Positions 10,663 to 23,008 of a stretch of 64,000 bases of DNA are shown in pieces. The DNA is from Tetmemena sp. SeJ-2015 (lineage: Eukaryota > Ciliophora > Spirotrichea > Sporadotrichida > Oxytrichidae), in NCBI GenBank assembly GCA_027382625.1, contig JAJKFJ010022703.1, positions 18,855 to 82,854 on the forward strand. Direction: 5' to 3'. The position numbers were made by a program, and so were the translations under genes. The notes below the pieces were generated by a model. It was given only the letters and a program-made list of their open reading frames with translations. It had not been told where the DNA came from and made no database searches. The first letter of the stretch is position 1; each line of letters starts with the position of its first letter.

Positions 10663-12432
10663 ATGAAAGCATTCAACAAACAGCTTGAGGAGGGAATACT
10701 TGTAATCAGACAACTCAAGTCACTTCCGCAAGTCAAAGAATTATTTGCAGCATTAACTACTACGGCTGCAACGGCATCTAATAATTAATCTGGTCTTAAT
10801 ACGACAACAGTCTCAAATAAGCAAAGTCAGGCAACTCTACAAGTAGAGATAAAATAGTGGATTAAATTAATTTGAACCTAATATTTTAAGAGCAGGTGAA
10901 TGCAGTTTAATATGCTAGTAATACAGGCACAAATATTGGCCCTGACATAACTGCACAAGTTGAAGAGCTGTTTATAGTTAAGGTGAAATCGTGCTGCGTG
11001 CTATTTGACTTCAGTGGTGAAAATGACAAGCACCTGGAGGAGAAAGACATAAAAAGAAAGACCCTCCTAGAGCTCATTCAGTTCCTAGAATTACCATAAG
11101 CCTAGAGATCATGTATCTTAAATGAAAGAGTGGTGCAGGAAGTAGTTAGAATGGCTTCTGTTAATCTTGTGCGAACCCCAAAGTATGATCCCATTAGCTC
11201 TTAGAATTAAAGAAGTATAGGGTGTAGGTCACACTCAATGGAAAAATTGGAGAGGAAGGAATTGAAAACAAAGCTATATCTGGTGATCCAGATGAAGAAC
11301 AAATATTTTTGGAGGAGTCATGGCCGCATCTCTAAATTGTTTACGAGCTTTTGCTGAGGACAATAATCTAGCCAGGACTTGATGTCAGACTTCTGAAAAG
11401 CTACATCACACAAGACTTTGTAATTAAGGTAAGAAGTTTCGTTCTGAGATTAACGAGAATAGCTTTTGCAATTAATGAAGTCTCCAGACCCAAGGGAGAG
11501 AGACTACTTGAAGACAATTATCCACAGAATTTATGGGAAGTTTATGATATATCGCTCCTTCATTAGGAAATAAATCACAAATCTTCTAACCAGAGCCTAC
11601 CAAGATGACTAAGAGGATCAGTTTGGGATATCTGAATGCCTTGAAATATTAGGTGCGATTATATCAGGATTTGCTACGCCGCTTAAAGGAGAACATAGGC
11701 AGATTTTTTAAGGATGCTTGGTACCATTTTAATAAATTATTTTATGATAATTGCATAAGTCGTAGCATGTCCACTGCTTTCATCAGCAATTAGTTTAGTG
11801 TATCATAACTTACCTAGAAAAAGATCAGACTATGAGAGAGATAAATCAATTTTGTATAAATTACTTACTAAAATGAGAGCAGACGATTGCATATTTACGA
11901 TGATAAGGTATTGGCCAATCATCAATCCGAACAAGGAAGTGATGTTTCTAAATGAGCTAGACGAAATTTTCATATTCATTTCTTGTTATTTTATAATCCT
12001 AGATAATATATCCCTGGAAACTTTAGAAAAGGTGGGACAAGAGATTTTAAAAAGGCTGAACAAGTGCAACTCAAGTGAGAATTTTCAAGTAGCTGAAAGA
12101 TCGCTCTTCATGTTCAACAATGATAAAATAAATTGGCTTTTGCGAAACTACAAACAGCACGCCTTTCCTATCGTTATAGAAGGACTGATGAAGAACTCAA
12201 GCTCACACTGGAATCCGTAAGTATTAAGAATTAATGGACTTATAAATTTATGTGTAGAACTGTGTAGGGTCTCACATTTTATGTGCTAAAAATCCTAGTT
12301 GAGATAGATAGCTAGCTCTTTGATAATTTCAGCGAATACTACCAAAAAAGAAGCTAGTCTGTAATCATAGAGAGAGCTAAGACTGAATAAAAGTGGAGAC
12401 GACTAGAAATAAAGTCAAAACAGTTATAATGA
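10663..12432 (+). CDS. PP2A regulatory subunit B56 (B')
   Basis: B56 subunits are HEAT-repeat proteins that give protein phosphatase 2A its substrate choice. After an Asn/Thr/Gln-rich head the family order is plain: [112 protein letters not shown] and [15 protein letters not shown]. Three GT..AG introns fit exactly: 10843-10895, 11429-11462 (joins FVIK to [10 protein letters not shown]) and 12217-12257 (joins HWNP to TVQGL). IES-type breaks also occur: 11730-11747 is clear, and others lie near 11200, 11860-11900 and 11960. Length matches a compact B56 without long tails. The TGA at 12430 closes the frame after IKSKQLQ. Confidence 0.93.
11730..11747. other. IES, pointer TAAT, 18 bp
   Basis: TAAT at 11730-11733 and 11748-11751. 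The 18 bp include an in-frame TGA. Removal gives [19 protein letters not shown], as expected for B56. Confidence 0.8.
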
Positions 12433-12734
12433 TATATACTTATTTAGCTATCTTACTTAAGTGCATATGAAATTTAGAATTTTAGAATAATTACTATTTA
12501 CATTGCAAAGAAAGAGAGGATTATGAAATAAATATACATTTTATCATTATTTAAGATATTTAATTGAGCTGGCAAGACTCTTCTTATGTATATTATAGAC
12601 TAGAATTAAAAATAAATTGGAGGATAACTATAAGTCTTGTAAAAAAATTATAAATGCTAAAGTTCTAATCTTTAATAAAAATCTATAAATCACTGTGAAC
12701 TAAAGCTATAATGCCATTTATTTTCTTTTCAAAA
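12433..12734. other. AT-rich spacer between convergent genes
   Basis: Between the 3' ends of the B56 gene and the minus-strand coiled-coil gene. It is AT-rich and I see no gene. It may include the last, unrecognised codons of the minus gene. Confidence 0.4.
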
Positions 12735-15482
12735 TTTCTCCTCTAACTTCAAAAAATATAAGCAAATTTATTTCTAAATCAGATCTCTATAACTAAGAGT
12801 TATTTAAATTGTATGCTAAGCAAATGGAAAATATGTTCTAAAAAAGAAGGCACTTCAACTGCATTTTACTTAACCAATTTGATGGAAATTTATTAAATTT
12901 AAAGATAAGCTCTAAAACCTGAGAAATATCATCCATCGTAGTCATAAGCTTTGTAAGCATGCTAACGTCTTGCTAATGATCTGTGACCTCAGTGCCTCTT
13001 TAAAGTGCTGTCAAAGATTTTCTTATTTAAGCATTCTTCAAAGGACTTGATATATCATCCCTCATTAAATAAAATCAATGATAAGTTCTTCTTCTAAATA
13101 GCAAAACTTGAGAGTCTTCCTTTCAGTCTTTATGACGAGTCTAAATTATCCCATTTGGAAGTCGACATGCTCTCTTCAGCTTAATGATTTGAAGATTAAT
13201 CTTGGCTGACATTTTAAAAGTTTACTGATTCTTTTTCATCAATTTCCGATAATACAGCTTGCTTATCTGTTAGATTCTAGCTTTAAGATAAATTGTGATT
13301 CTAATAGTTTCTTTAAAGGAATAATCCATTATTGAATTAGTCTTTAGGAAGCATTCTTATTCCAAATTCAAAAGCAGAAACGTTTTGATTAGACTATTGC
13401 TTAAAGTTTTCTGACTCTTCTGAGGACTTTAAATCGGTCTGCGGTGTATACCCAAGTACACTGCCTCTTTGAGTTAATAAGAAGTGCTTATTTTTAGCTT
13501 AAATTGGCGAACTGCCCATCAGCTTAAGTTTCCTTTCATTCTTCTCTAGCATCTGTTCTCGAAGAGATGACTCTTGCTTATCTCTTATCACATTCAATTT
13601 TATTAGCCTCATCGCTTTCTCTTGAGACGACTCTTTCTTAAAATTTCTTCTTTCAAAAGTTTAAGTCTCACTTTAGTTGTTCTATTACTGCATTTGATAA
13701 AATGCTTGAAGTTTTTAAACGAGGACAGGGTCAAAGATAATCTTGTTCTGATCTATTCTTTAAGAGTTGATATCGAATTTGCCCTCTCCTTGCAAATTTT
13801 TACTTCTCTTGTTACAACTTTTAGACTTTTTTAGTGCTTAACTTCCACCCTCTTTAGAATATTTACTACTTAACTTCCACCCTTCCTTGGTGATGCTCAT
13901 ACTACTAACTGGTCTACTGCTGCTTGAGTCTTTCACGTAGTTGCTGCTTTAAATATAAAACTTAAGTTAGAACGAGCACTTACAGCTCTCTCCTTATTTT
14001 TCTGATACAACTGATATGCTTAATTCTTCTCTAGCTCTTTCTTATAAATGCGTTAATGCATACGTGCCAGCTTTTCTTTTTCTCCCTTTTGAAATCTTTC
14101 CAAGAGTTATTTCTCCAGAATCATAGATTGAAGATGATCTCTATTTCTCATTCCCTTTGCAAAAGCTTATAGTAAAATAATTGACTAAGTAGACTGGCGG
14201 ACTTGCTATCTTTCAAGCTTGAGCCGACTTAGTTTTCTTGTTCGGAATCGCTTGATTCGTTTTGGTTTGGTATAGTAGACTGCTTTCTTTGCCTTAAGTT
14301 TTAAGTATTCTAGAACACTTACTGTAGATCATTTAAATTCTATTTATAATATAATCAATGTTGCCCTTTAGCTTTAATGTTTTTCTTGTTTGAGACTAGA
14401 TCTATCTATTCGCCTGAGAAAAAGAATCAGGATGCCTCTTCTCCAAAGACTCATTCAGTTTCCTATCTACTTCATCTATGAAATTTTAAACTACACAATT
14501 ATAGATCTATGTTAGACTTTTTGATGAGCTATTGAAAGGAATAGTTTGCTAATTTGATGTCTATGTGATCTAAATTTTATTTGAGCCTTCTATACTCCTT
14601 GGTAAAATTTTTATCCAGATACTACTGTATTCTTTGCTTGTTCAAAACATGCAACTATATCTTTAATTCAAAAAGAAAAGAGTAAGTGAATATATTTAAT
14701 GGATCTTGTTTGATAGGGTTTGCGAAGCCTTATCTATAGTAACTTGTATCTTCTCTTTAGAAAGAGATCTGAGATTGTTGTCTGAGGATTAATTGGTCTT
14801 CTTAAACTTAAAGTAGAAACTCTCAGAGGGGAGTGGATTCGAGTCTTTCAGAACACAGGTTGTAATGAGCCTGGATAACTTAAGTCCCTTTTAATTTGTT
14901 GAATAAATTGAAATAAGTAGAAAATTTAATCGCTGCCATTTCTTGAATTTTGATGACCTAAAGATGATCCTAAAATTGACGATTCGGTAGCATTAACATT
15001 TCTTTAAATAATTGAAAGGATAAATAGCTTTTTATTGATAGGTGCTAGGTAATCGATGGGTTTAAGATCCATTGACTATTTGAGATGAATTAACTTTGAA
15101 GGTCTTTGTTCGTTATGGCTTTATTTGTGGTAAGAGTTTGAGCTATCGGTGCTCTTTGCCAAGGTAATCCAAAGTTTAATTGAGCTCTTCTATTTGTTTT
15201 ACAGCAGCCTAAATAAAGATATCCATTTATTCATTAGATTAACTATGCTACCCTAGGTTGCAAAGTAGAGATAAGTTAGCTGCTCTCGAAGGCTGACTAA
15301 TCTTTAAAACTCTTTCTGGAAAGTCTCCACTGTTACTTTATAAGCTTTTCTTCTTCAAACTATTGAGATTGAGCTTCATTCATTTATTCGTTTTTAGTAT
15401 TAGTTGGAGATTGATTATCATTTTCATATTCTTTGGTAGGAAGAGTGAATTTGATTGTAGGGGCACTCTTAGATAAATCCAT
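12735..15482 (-). CDS. Coiled-coil protein of unknown function
   Basis: Starts at ATG (15482) with MDLSKSAPTIKFTLPTKEYE and is read on the minus strand with TAA/TAG as Gln. Stop-free, Lys/Glu/Gln/Arg-rich blocks recur in changing frames, such as EKQLLERFQKGEKEKLARM and QRIYKKELEKNQAYQLYQKN at about 13990-14130. They look like long helices or coiled coil. Frame changes at AT-rich blocks imply many IESs; the first is near 15250 where a TGA follows QPRVAQLIQ. No enzymatic motif is seen. Similar Lys/Glu helical proteins are common in cilia, but that is only a guess. The 3' end is not clearly marked and the limit given is approximate. Confidence 0.55.
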
Positions 15483-15596
15483 AGTTATAAGATATAATGC
15501 GGATATTCTGTATTTTATTTTAATTAATCCTCTTAAATAATAAATAATCTTCAACAATCAGAAAACTTAGAACTATAAAGAAGAAAGTTAAAATTT

Positions 15597-15833
15597 TCAA
15601 TTTAGTTCCTCATTACCAGTCAATTAACAAAGCATTTCGTGCATTTGTTATTCAGCAATAATCTTGAGAAGATCTCCTTTCAAAACTATTCTTTCTTATT
15701 GCTGAGTTTATCTTCTGAAGTATTTTACCTCAAAGTTCATTTAATCAAATTCATTCTCTAGAATATCTCGATCTTAATTAAATTAGGAGTCTGACTCTGT
15801 TGGCCAAATTGTTAGCTCCTTAGCAAGAAACAT
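15597..15833 (-). CDS. Small helical protein, 78 aa, unknown
   Basis: An uninterrupted minus-strand frame from ATG (15833) to TGA (15597): MFLAKELTIWPTESDS, then RDILENEFDQMNFEVKYF, ending CQLTGNEELN. Gln/Glu-rich and probably helical. Five TAA codons are read as Gln. It could be a complete small gene or a terminal segment of a neighbouring gene, since the coiled-coil gene starts only 115 bp downstream. No family recognised. Confidence 0.5.
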
Positions 15834-15976
15834 AAAATATGAAAGACTAAATACTGCGTCAAGCTCAACACTTTATTAAGAAAAATTATAGTTAAAAATT
15901 AAATGAAAATGGGAAAAAAATAATAAATTAAAATTGTAAATTGTTGGACGTTAAATTGTAAAGTAGGTACTCCAAT

Positions 15977-17296
15977 ATGGAGCTTGTTGGTCAGCTTATT
16001 TTATTTTATATAAGTTTGCTCTACTGCCGTTGTGATAGGAGGTGCCTTTGATGAGATATTTATTTCTCAAACTCCAAATCAAGAAATTAACCAAGTTCAC
16101 AAACTTATTACCGAAATAACTCTCCCCACAGACCTCCTACCAAGAAATTTGCAAAGATGAAAGTTGCTTAGAATTTATTGCTTAATCGAATGGTAATAAA
16201 GTTAACCCAATATCTCATACTTAAACTGCCCCGAATTTAAATTTATTAAAATATCTATTAATTTAATTCTCTTTTTATTAAATTCTAAGCTCTATATGAA
16301 CTTCTGTTGTTGAAAATCTCTTATATACTCTAATCATCATCAAGCTAGTAGAATTGATTTTCATCTCTGTTTCTCATCTCTATTACAAAATCCAAAAGCC
16401 CTAAAAGCATGAAATGCAATTAATTTAATTTCCATTTGAAATTCATGAATTCTTGAAATTAAGGATCTATCTTATCTGTCTGAGCAACTTTCTCCAGAAT
16501 GAATTCTCTTAAAGAGGTTTACGAATTTATTCTTAAGGTGTCAACCACTTCTGAGATTTTAAGAATTTGGCAATCTTAGTATATGATTCTTATTGTGACT
16601 CTATTTTATAGAGTATGATGCTGTAGTTCTTAAAATAAATATGCTTATATATATCTTCAGTCATACCCTAATCTCATGAAGTATTTTAAGAGATGTGCGA
16701 ATTTATTGAACTATGATTGAAGGATTGGTCACAACTGGAAATATAAGATTCACTCATATTTACCAGAATTGATAAATGTACACATATTAAAAATTCTATC
16801 CTGCCCAAAGAGATTTTGTTCCAAGTTTTGTTTGGTTCAAAAATTTTATGGGTTATTATATTTGTATGATAATTTTATAAGTTTAAGAAAATATTGATTT
16901 AGCAATATGGATATCTGGAGTCACGTCATTATCCTACTATTCTAAATCACTAGTTCTGCTTTATCTGCTTGAATTATTTGATTAGTGTTGAGACTGCGTC
17001 AATATCTATCTGCCGTTAGAATTTATAGGTTCTCTGTGATCTAATACATCCTATATGATTATAATAATACCAATAAGGAGAGTACTCTTTAGTCTTAATC
17101 TCGGTAAGATCCTTAACCTCTTTCAAAGAAAGGCTTGAATTAGTTATCAATATGTCTCATCAATCATTTTATCTATTAGATGTTTAAGTATATTAAGGTT
17201 ACTTCATTCTAGCCATTTAAAAGAACTTAGTTATCATTTTCATTTGATAAGTGGTTTGAGATTTTCGAAGAGTTTTATGCTTTAGACTTTGAGTGA
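15977..17296 (+). CDS. Putative membrane or secreted protein, Cys-containing
   Basis: Opens at ATG 15977 with a hydrophobic, signal-like segment (MELVGQLILFYISLLYC). Coding-looking blocks follow in shifted frames: VVIGGAFDEIFISQTPNQ and SCLEFIAQSNGNKVNPISH, then a hydrophobic stretch TLIIIKLVELIFISVSHLY, a Cys-rich block (CPKRFCSKFCLVQ) and CLNYLISVETASISICRQN. A polar C-terminal tail (STLQSQSRQDPQPLSKKG) ends at TGA 17294. Each frame change coincides with AT-rich DNA, consistent with several IESs. No family recognised; membrane location is inferred from the hydrophobic segments. Confidence 0.45.
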
Positions 17297-17422
17297 ATAC
17301 TTTCCATGCACTTGGTATTATGAGTTTAAAGTTTATTTAATTGATTATAATCTTTAAGAATAAATCAACTTATTAATTTAATAGAGGATGAGAAATGTAT
17401 TGATTTGAAATTACAAATTAAA

Positions 17423-18946
17423 ATGGCATCATGGATGGTAAGTCTGCTAATTTAATAAGCATTCACTCACGAATACTCTCTATTGAGATATTTCTTATCT
17501 TACTCTCTTTTTAGAATTCTCTCACTTCTTACTTTATTCAAGCGACTTCATTTTCACCTGACTCAGCTACTGAAAAGCCTAACGAAGAAGAGTTAAAGGA
17601 TTCTAACCAATCAAAGAAAAGACATCCAAGACAGCCTCAGTCAAGCTATCAATATGATGACGACGAGGACTAAAACCAAAATTAACTTAGATCAACTAAA
17701 CACAAAAATCAAGAGCAGTTGAAAGGCGAATACATAGCCTCACCTAATCATAATTCGAGTTTCCCAGAAGAGAAAAGCCAAAACTCCTTGATAAACGCAA
17801 TTTACAACATTGGAAGTGGACATCCTAGATGCACAATTAGCTTATTCAATGAGAGTTAGATCATATAGAATGGATAAGACATCAAGGGTTTCGTTGAAGT
17901 CTTGTCTATTTAAAGGGCCAAGTTATCCAGCATGATGGGATTAAAATTTCATTGATCGGTGTTATAGGTAAGATTTTTCACGCTTCTCTAAAGTTTGCCT
18001 TTTAGAAAACAAGAATGCGAGCATGATAACATCATCTGCTAATTATCCCTTTCTTTAATTGACAAGGGAGCTGGAATTCTAAGGAAGTTTTAATACAGTG
18101 ATCACTAGAGATTTCTCCTTTAATAAGCCAGACTTTAGCTAAGACTCTTATGACGGCATATCCTTAAAGTTGAGGTACTATTTAAAAGTTGAGATGATCT
18201 ATCAAGGATCACTAATGAAGTCTAATCTCGTAGAGGAGAAGGAACTCAAAATCAACAATCAAAGCGAAGAATACATGAGACTGTAAAGAAAGTTGGAAAA
18301 TAACATTCAAGACTCTCAACAATAATTGCAACTATAGTAAGAAGAGAGTCTTCTAAGTAATTAGATCAGTCTTTTCCCAAAAATAAAGAACGAATTGATC
18401 CCTTTCAACTATCAAAGCCTTTCGTTGCTGGTAGACTTCACTCTTTATAAGGCAAGATTAAACATAGAAACTGAGTGCATAGAAGGCAGCTTAAAGTTTA
18501 GAGAGGTGAATCATTTGACTCAACTCAAACTTAAAGGAGTTTCAATTGAGTTAATACAGCAAGAGATCCATGTTCCAACTAATAGCCAGCATTTTACATA
18601 GAAATTGCAGCTAGATAAACTTTCAAATGCAGATGAAGACTCTTCAGCTTTAAAGTCTAATAATCTTTACTCCTTAAGGAGTCTTAAGAAATTTGAGGTT
18701 GTGGATGGCTGCCCTCCAAACAATGAAACTATTATATTTTCGATTCCATTGAGAGGAATTTAGAGACTCACTCCTACTTTAAAGAATGTTCACAATAAGT
18801 TTAGTGTCAAATACTACATTAAATGCGTCTTACAAGAATTAGATGAAAGTGAAGATGAGTTATCTGAAAATCTCGTTGACATCAACTCCAGCTTGTATAT
18901 ATAAAAATTAATTTTATCGTTGTATGAGGTCATTATGTATAAATGA
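17423..18946 (+). CDS. VPS26-like retromer subunit
   Basis: VPS26 is an arrestin-fold subunit of retromer, which recycles receptors from endosomes. A five-codon first exon (MASWM) is followed by intron 17438-17514 (GTAAGT..TTTAG). After a disordered head come [39 protein letters not shown] and [15 protein letters not shown]. The C-terminal arrestin half has [34 protein letters not shown] and [18 protein letters not shown], matching the VPS26 signature L.PT...I..KFSV.YY. Intron 17968-18005 joins GVI to ENKN exactly. One frame slip near 17911 lies in an A-run and looks like an indel. The insertion of about 60 Gln-rich residues between the lobes is unusual. Stop TGA 18944. Confidence 0.85.
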
Positions 18947-19030
18947 ATAACCTAATTATCCTGTTAAGATAAGCACCTTAAAAAGAAATAAACAAGCATA
19001 ATTGAGTTTAAGTATTTGAAATTAAAAAGC

Positions 19031-20880
19031 TCAGTATTGTCTAAAATGAGTTTAGTAATTTTGTTATTGATGTAACCCTCCTCTATTATCGTAGGTGTAA
19101 TTTCCATTTCTTCTCTATTAATTGTAGTTATTATTTCTAAATCCATCATAGTGGCCTTAATTTTAGGGGTATCTTTAAATATGGTAGTTATCATCTCTGC
19201 TTTAATTCCTATTCTGCTGATTATAGTTTCTTTGCTGATAATTTGCTTAATTTGGATTTCCATAGTTTCCTTGCCTTTCATCCCTCAGAATACCATCTCT
19301 ATCTCTTCTATCATATTTATCAATATGTTGGTCTACCTCGAAAGAGGACTCTCTTTGATAATGCTAATTGTTTAAAATATGCCTTCTTAAGTTCTAGCTT
19401 CTATCAGATTGGGTATTCACGATTACTCTTTTGCCCTTTTCCTAATAGCTTCTTGATCTAGACCTTTTAGTATCAGAGCTCATAGACCTATTTATTTTCT
19501 TTATATGATGCTTTTAATTTTCTAATTTAACCTCCCTTGAATTTGAACGACTCGTTTTCATATCTCCATTTCTTTGGTAGATTTTCTTTCTTTCGAGGGA
19601 GTTTTCTTTCCTCCTCTATTCAAGCCTAGTTCTATCCATACTCTTACTAGGTTTTCTCATAGCAGCTAGAGCTCTTTATGGACTCCTACTCTTCCTATCA
19701 TCTCTTCTTTTCTAATCGATAGCTCTTTGAATCTCCCTTTCTCTGCTATGAATTTATCTATCTCTAACTTCTTAATTCTCTATGATTGTAACTCTCTTAG
19801 ATGATGAACCCTCATTTTAAGTAGAAGATTTGGGTTCTCTTTGCATAAGCATTGATTTCTATGCTGTCTTGGGTTTTGCTTTTTCCAATTTGTTCTTCCT
19901 ATTTTCACTTGAGCTTCTACTTTCTTTACTCTTCCTACTTACAGTTGAGGAATTGCTCCTGCTTTTGGAATGCTTAGGTTTCTTTAAAATTTTAGAGGGC
20001 ATGGGTTTTATTGATCCTTTATCTCCATTTGGTTTTATGCTTCCTTCTTCCCTCATCTATTTATTCTCTTCAGACTCGGAATCTAAGCTCTTGCCCTCAC
20101 TTCTATGATTCTAAACAAGTAATTAAAATATCTAAAGAAGCTCACATTCCTCCTCATGTCATGATCACTAGTTTCCCTTATATTTTACGAACTGGTTGTT
20201 CTATAGCCTTGCTGCTACTGATAGTTTCTAGGCTCGTATGGGAGCGCTCTCTTCGCCAGTTCTACCTTTATACACCAATCGTTGAAAATCTTCACACCGT
20301 CTAAATTAAAAGAGGGTAACTTGATTTAAAAGTAAGCCAAATTATCTTTGAGATTCTGTATCCCTTTAGTGTAAATTTTCAATGGATCTCATTGCATCAG
20401 TATTTGAGGAAAATACTACATAACCAAAGCCCTTGGAATTCTTCGTCACATGATCTCTTATTACTTTAGTCTCTATGATTTGACCAAATTTAGAAAACAC
20501 GTTGTAAAGATCTTGCTCATTCACTCTTCTTGGGATACCTGCCACATAAACGTTATTACCTATAAAACTGGGGTAAGCTAAATCAAGATGAAAGATAAGA
20601 AAATGAAAGATATTGCTTGTAACTTATTTAATTTATTTAATTCTAAGGTTGAAATATATTGAAAATGCGCAGAATTTGAGATAAATGGATTATCCTCTGC
20701 TTTATTAAATGAGAGTAATCGCAATGTGTGCTATATATAATATACACTTTAATCTGGCATAATTTTGGTCGGCCTATTCTTTGAATCGCTGCCTTATCTG
20801 ATGATTTGTGATTTAGGTCTAGCTCCCGTTGTGATCTCTGCTTGGTGAGTACACGTAATTAAATTGTTCGGTGTATTATA
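19031..20880 (-). CDS. RRM protein with RS-like and Asn/Gln/Gly-rich tail
   Basis: Reading the minus strand, the exon ending at 20748 (..RPTKIMPDQ) splices over intron 20560-20747 into NNVYVAGIPRRVNEQDLYNV and KNSKGFGYVVFSS. NVYVAG and KGFGYVVF are the RNP2 and RNP1 motifs of an RNA-recognition motif. The tail is rich in Ser, Arg and Lys (KHSKSRSNSSTVSRKSKESR, KRSRSRSYQ), then in Asn, Tyr, Gln and Arg. It ends ..THFRQY at TGA 19031. This build resembles SR-type splicing factors or RNP granule proteins; nuclear RNA binding is inferred. The intron is long for this window (188 bp) and may hide an IES. The true start upstream of 20830 is not resolved. Confidence 0.75.
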
Positions 20881-21022
20881 ATTATAATTAATTATATTTT
20901 GAAATCCCTTACCGTTCGCAAAGAATCAGGGCTCCACCCCTTTAATCATCTAACCACCCATTCATCTTCAAACTTACTGATAAGTTCGAGTATTTAACAC
21001 CACAATTGATTTGAAAATCTCC

Positions 21023-21295
21023 ATGCATTCAAACTTCAAAAATCAAGCAGAGTTCAACTTTGACTCTCAACAATAGCAAAAAATTAAGTAGAGCAAGTTC
21101 ACCCCATGCGGCTTCTTGGAAGAGTTCGAGAGCGCTAACTGGTAGAACCTTAACTTCTACGAGCATCTAGAGCACTTCACATACTCAGAAAACGAATTTT
21201 CGCCTCAATTTTCCTACTTCAGTGCTGGTCAAAATGAACAGCTTCAGGCATAGGCGTTCCTACCCTACAATTATAGGATGAATACGAAAGGATGA
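21023..21295 (+). CDS. Small acidic/aromatic protein, 90 aa, unknown
   Basis: Continuous frame from ATG 21023 to TGA 21293 with four TAG read as Gln: MHSNFKNQAEFNFDSQQQQ, then FTPCGFLEEFESANWQNLNF. Rich in Phe, Asn, Gln and Glu, with no introns or IESs. GC content and codon choice match neighbouring genes, so I believe it is real. No domain recognised. It lies between the divergent RRM gene and the bZIP gene. Confidence 0.6.
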
Positions 21296-21881
21296 TCGTC
21301 GATTGCAAAAAAAAAGAGATTAAAATAACCCCTAAACCCTTATTATTTATGACTTTATCTTAAATCTGATTATTTTTACTATTACTGTAATTTCATTTTG
21401 CTAATGGAGGTTTCACTGTTATATTTTATGATTTGAATTTAGATACTTCCGCACTTGGTTTCTTCTATTCTCTCAATCCTTTCCCAATTTTTAGTCCTAT
21501 CGAATTGCAATGTTCAGAGAGATGTTGGGATGACTAGGGATTTTTGATGATATTTTAGGTGGATTTAAGGATATCCTTTAGGACTTATCAGATATTTGCC
21601 TAATTGCGTAATTAATTTAAATCATTGTATTTATTGAGATTCGAACCCTAATTGGATTATTTCAATTCCCGACCGTTGCCAGTTGGCCACCCGGACTCCT
21701 CCAACCTCCTCCTTCTCCCCCTTTATTTTATACTCCTTACCCCCGATTTTCCATTCGTATTTGAGCCATAATTGTAGAGCACTCTCTAGGGTATAAATGG
21801 AGCTACAGTAGTTCCTCCTAAGGTCTATGGTCTATAGTAGATATTAATGAACTAATAATAGAAGGAGTTGTTCTATACATA
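21296..21881. other. Non-coding spacer with tRNA-like element
   Basis: AT-rich at both ends. A more GC-rich island at about 21630-21730 contains the tRNA-like A/B-box sequence listed separately. No ORF is supported. Confidence 0.5.
21636..21700 (-). pseudogene. tRNA-like sequence with pol III A and B boxes
   Basis: On the minus strand, TGGCCAACTGG (21679-21689) fits the A-box consensus. GGTTCGAATCT (21638-21648) fits the B-box and T-loop. Between them is a possible anticodon arm with loop TTGAAAT (GAA). The T-stem pairs poorly and I find no 7-bp acceptor stem, so a functional tRNA is unlikely. A decayed tRNA or tRNA-derived element is the better reading. Confidence 0.4.
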
Positions 21882-23008
21882 ATGTTTAGTGCTTTTAAAT
21901 TGGAGTTACCTAGTCTCTAGGAAATCTAGTCTCAGCAGTGCCCTGTTAGACTCATAGGCCAATTCCAAAACATCAACGGCGAGGCTCCCTCAATCGTGAG
22001 TTTCTCCGAAGCCTAGTCTGTCTAAATATAGCCAGCTACATTTGCTGTGCCTCAATCTAGACAGCCTAGCCTTCAAAAGGATCAACAAGTCGTTCTCATC
22101 AACAACTCTAACATGAGTCAACCATTTTAATGCTGTGTGCTCATATAACCTTTTTCATGCTTTAATTAACCAAGTTAGAAGGGATTCGAGTCTTTCTCTC
22201 AGACTGCCAGTCAAGTCAAAGGCGACCTCCTCAGTAAGAATTCTGCGGATGCACTTTGTCCTGAATCGCAGTCAAAGTAGTTGTCTGTAGCCTCTGGTGA
22301 ACTACTTTCGACCAAATCAGCCGATACCAATGAAATTTAATCACTCGCTAATTATGACTCTAATATCCAATCAAACGCGACTTTTGAACTCCCAGAGCCT
22401 AAGTCTAAAAAGATCAGCCTCCTTGAGTTCAATGAAGAGAGAAGTAGAAGTTCTTAATTTTTTAATGACTTTGATTTAAATCCAATTTTGTTTAAAGAGA
22501 GATCAACAATGAACGAGGAGACCCTTGTTGGTCAAAAGAGAAGAGGTAGAAAGAAGATAGAGGACGAGGAGTACTACGCAATTACCAACGACAAAATTCA
22601 GGAGTGGGAGTAGATTCTTCAGAACTCTAAGAATTTGTCTAAGAAGGAGAAGAAAATCCTCAGGAACAGGATTTCAGCACAGAAATCGCGTAACAAGAAA
22701 AAGGAGGAGTTTAACATAGAATGAATTAATATGGATTCCATATTTGTCTTAAGTTTGGCAGTTTAAACTCCCAAATCGATGTCTTAAAAGACAGATACAG
22801 GCAATTGTTCGAAATCTTGGAGTAGAACACTTGCGCCGACTGTAAGGAAAACATAATCTACTGCCTCCAAAATGGTCAAAACAAAAGATAGAAGATTAGC
22901 CATAGTCATCACCACAACTAATCTTAGACCCAGGGCAATTAGTCTAGAGCTAACGCTGCTCCATAGGGCTAAAACCTCATGAAAATGATGCTTGGCTTTG
23001 TTGAGTGA
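21882..23008 (+). CDS. bZIP transcription factor
   Basis: bZIP proteins dimerise through a leucine zipper and bind short palindromic DNA sites. A Gln/Ser-rich N-terminal region (from MFSAFKLELPSL) leads to the basic region KILRNRISAQKSRNKKKEE, with the invariant N..(A/S)(A)..(S/C)R arrangement. The IES at 22708-22751 interrupts the gene exactly at the basic region/zipper junction. After removal the zipper continues FGSLNSQIDVLKDRYRQLFE. A Cys pair (CADC) and a His/Gln-rich tail (SHSHHHNQSQTQ) end at TGA 23006. Without IES excision the TGA at 22723 would leave a protein with a basic region and no zipper. No introns found. Confidence 0.88.
22708..22751. other. IES, pointer AGTTT, 44 bp, between bZIP basic region and zipper
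   Basis: AGTTT at 22708-22712 and 22752-22756. The block carries an in-frame TGA. Removal gives KKEEFGSLNSQIDVLK, continuous with heptad spacing. Confidence 0.9.

Noticed and set aside
19151..19461. Hydrophobic plus-strand ORFs resembling membrane proteins
   Set aside because: They are shadows of the minus-strand Asn/Tyr/Gln-rich tail of the RRM protein, where ATT/TAT/AAT reversed gives Ile/Leu-rich translations.
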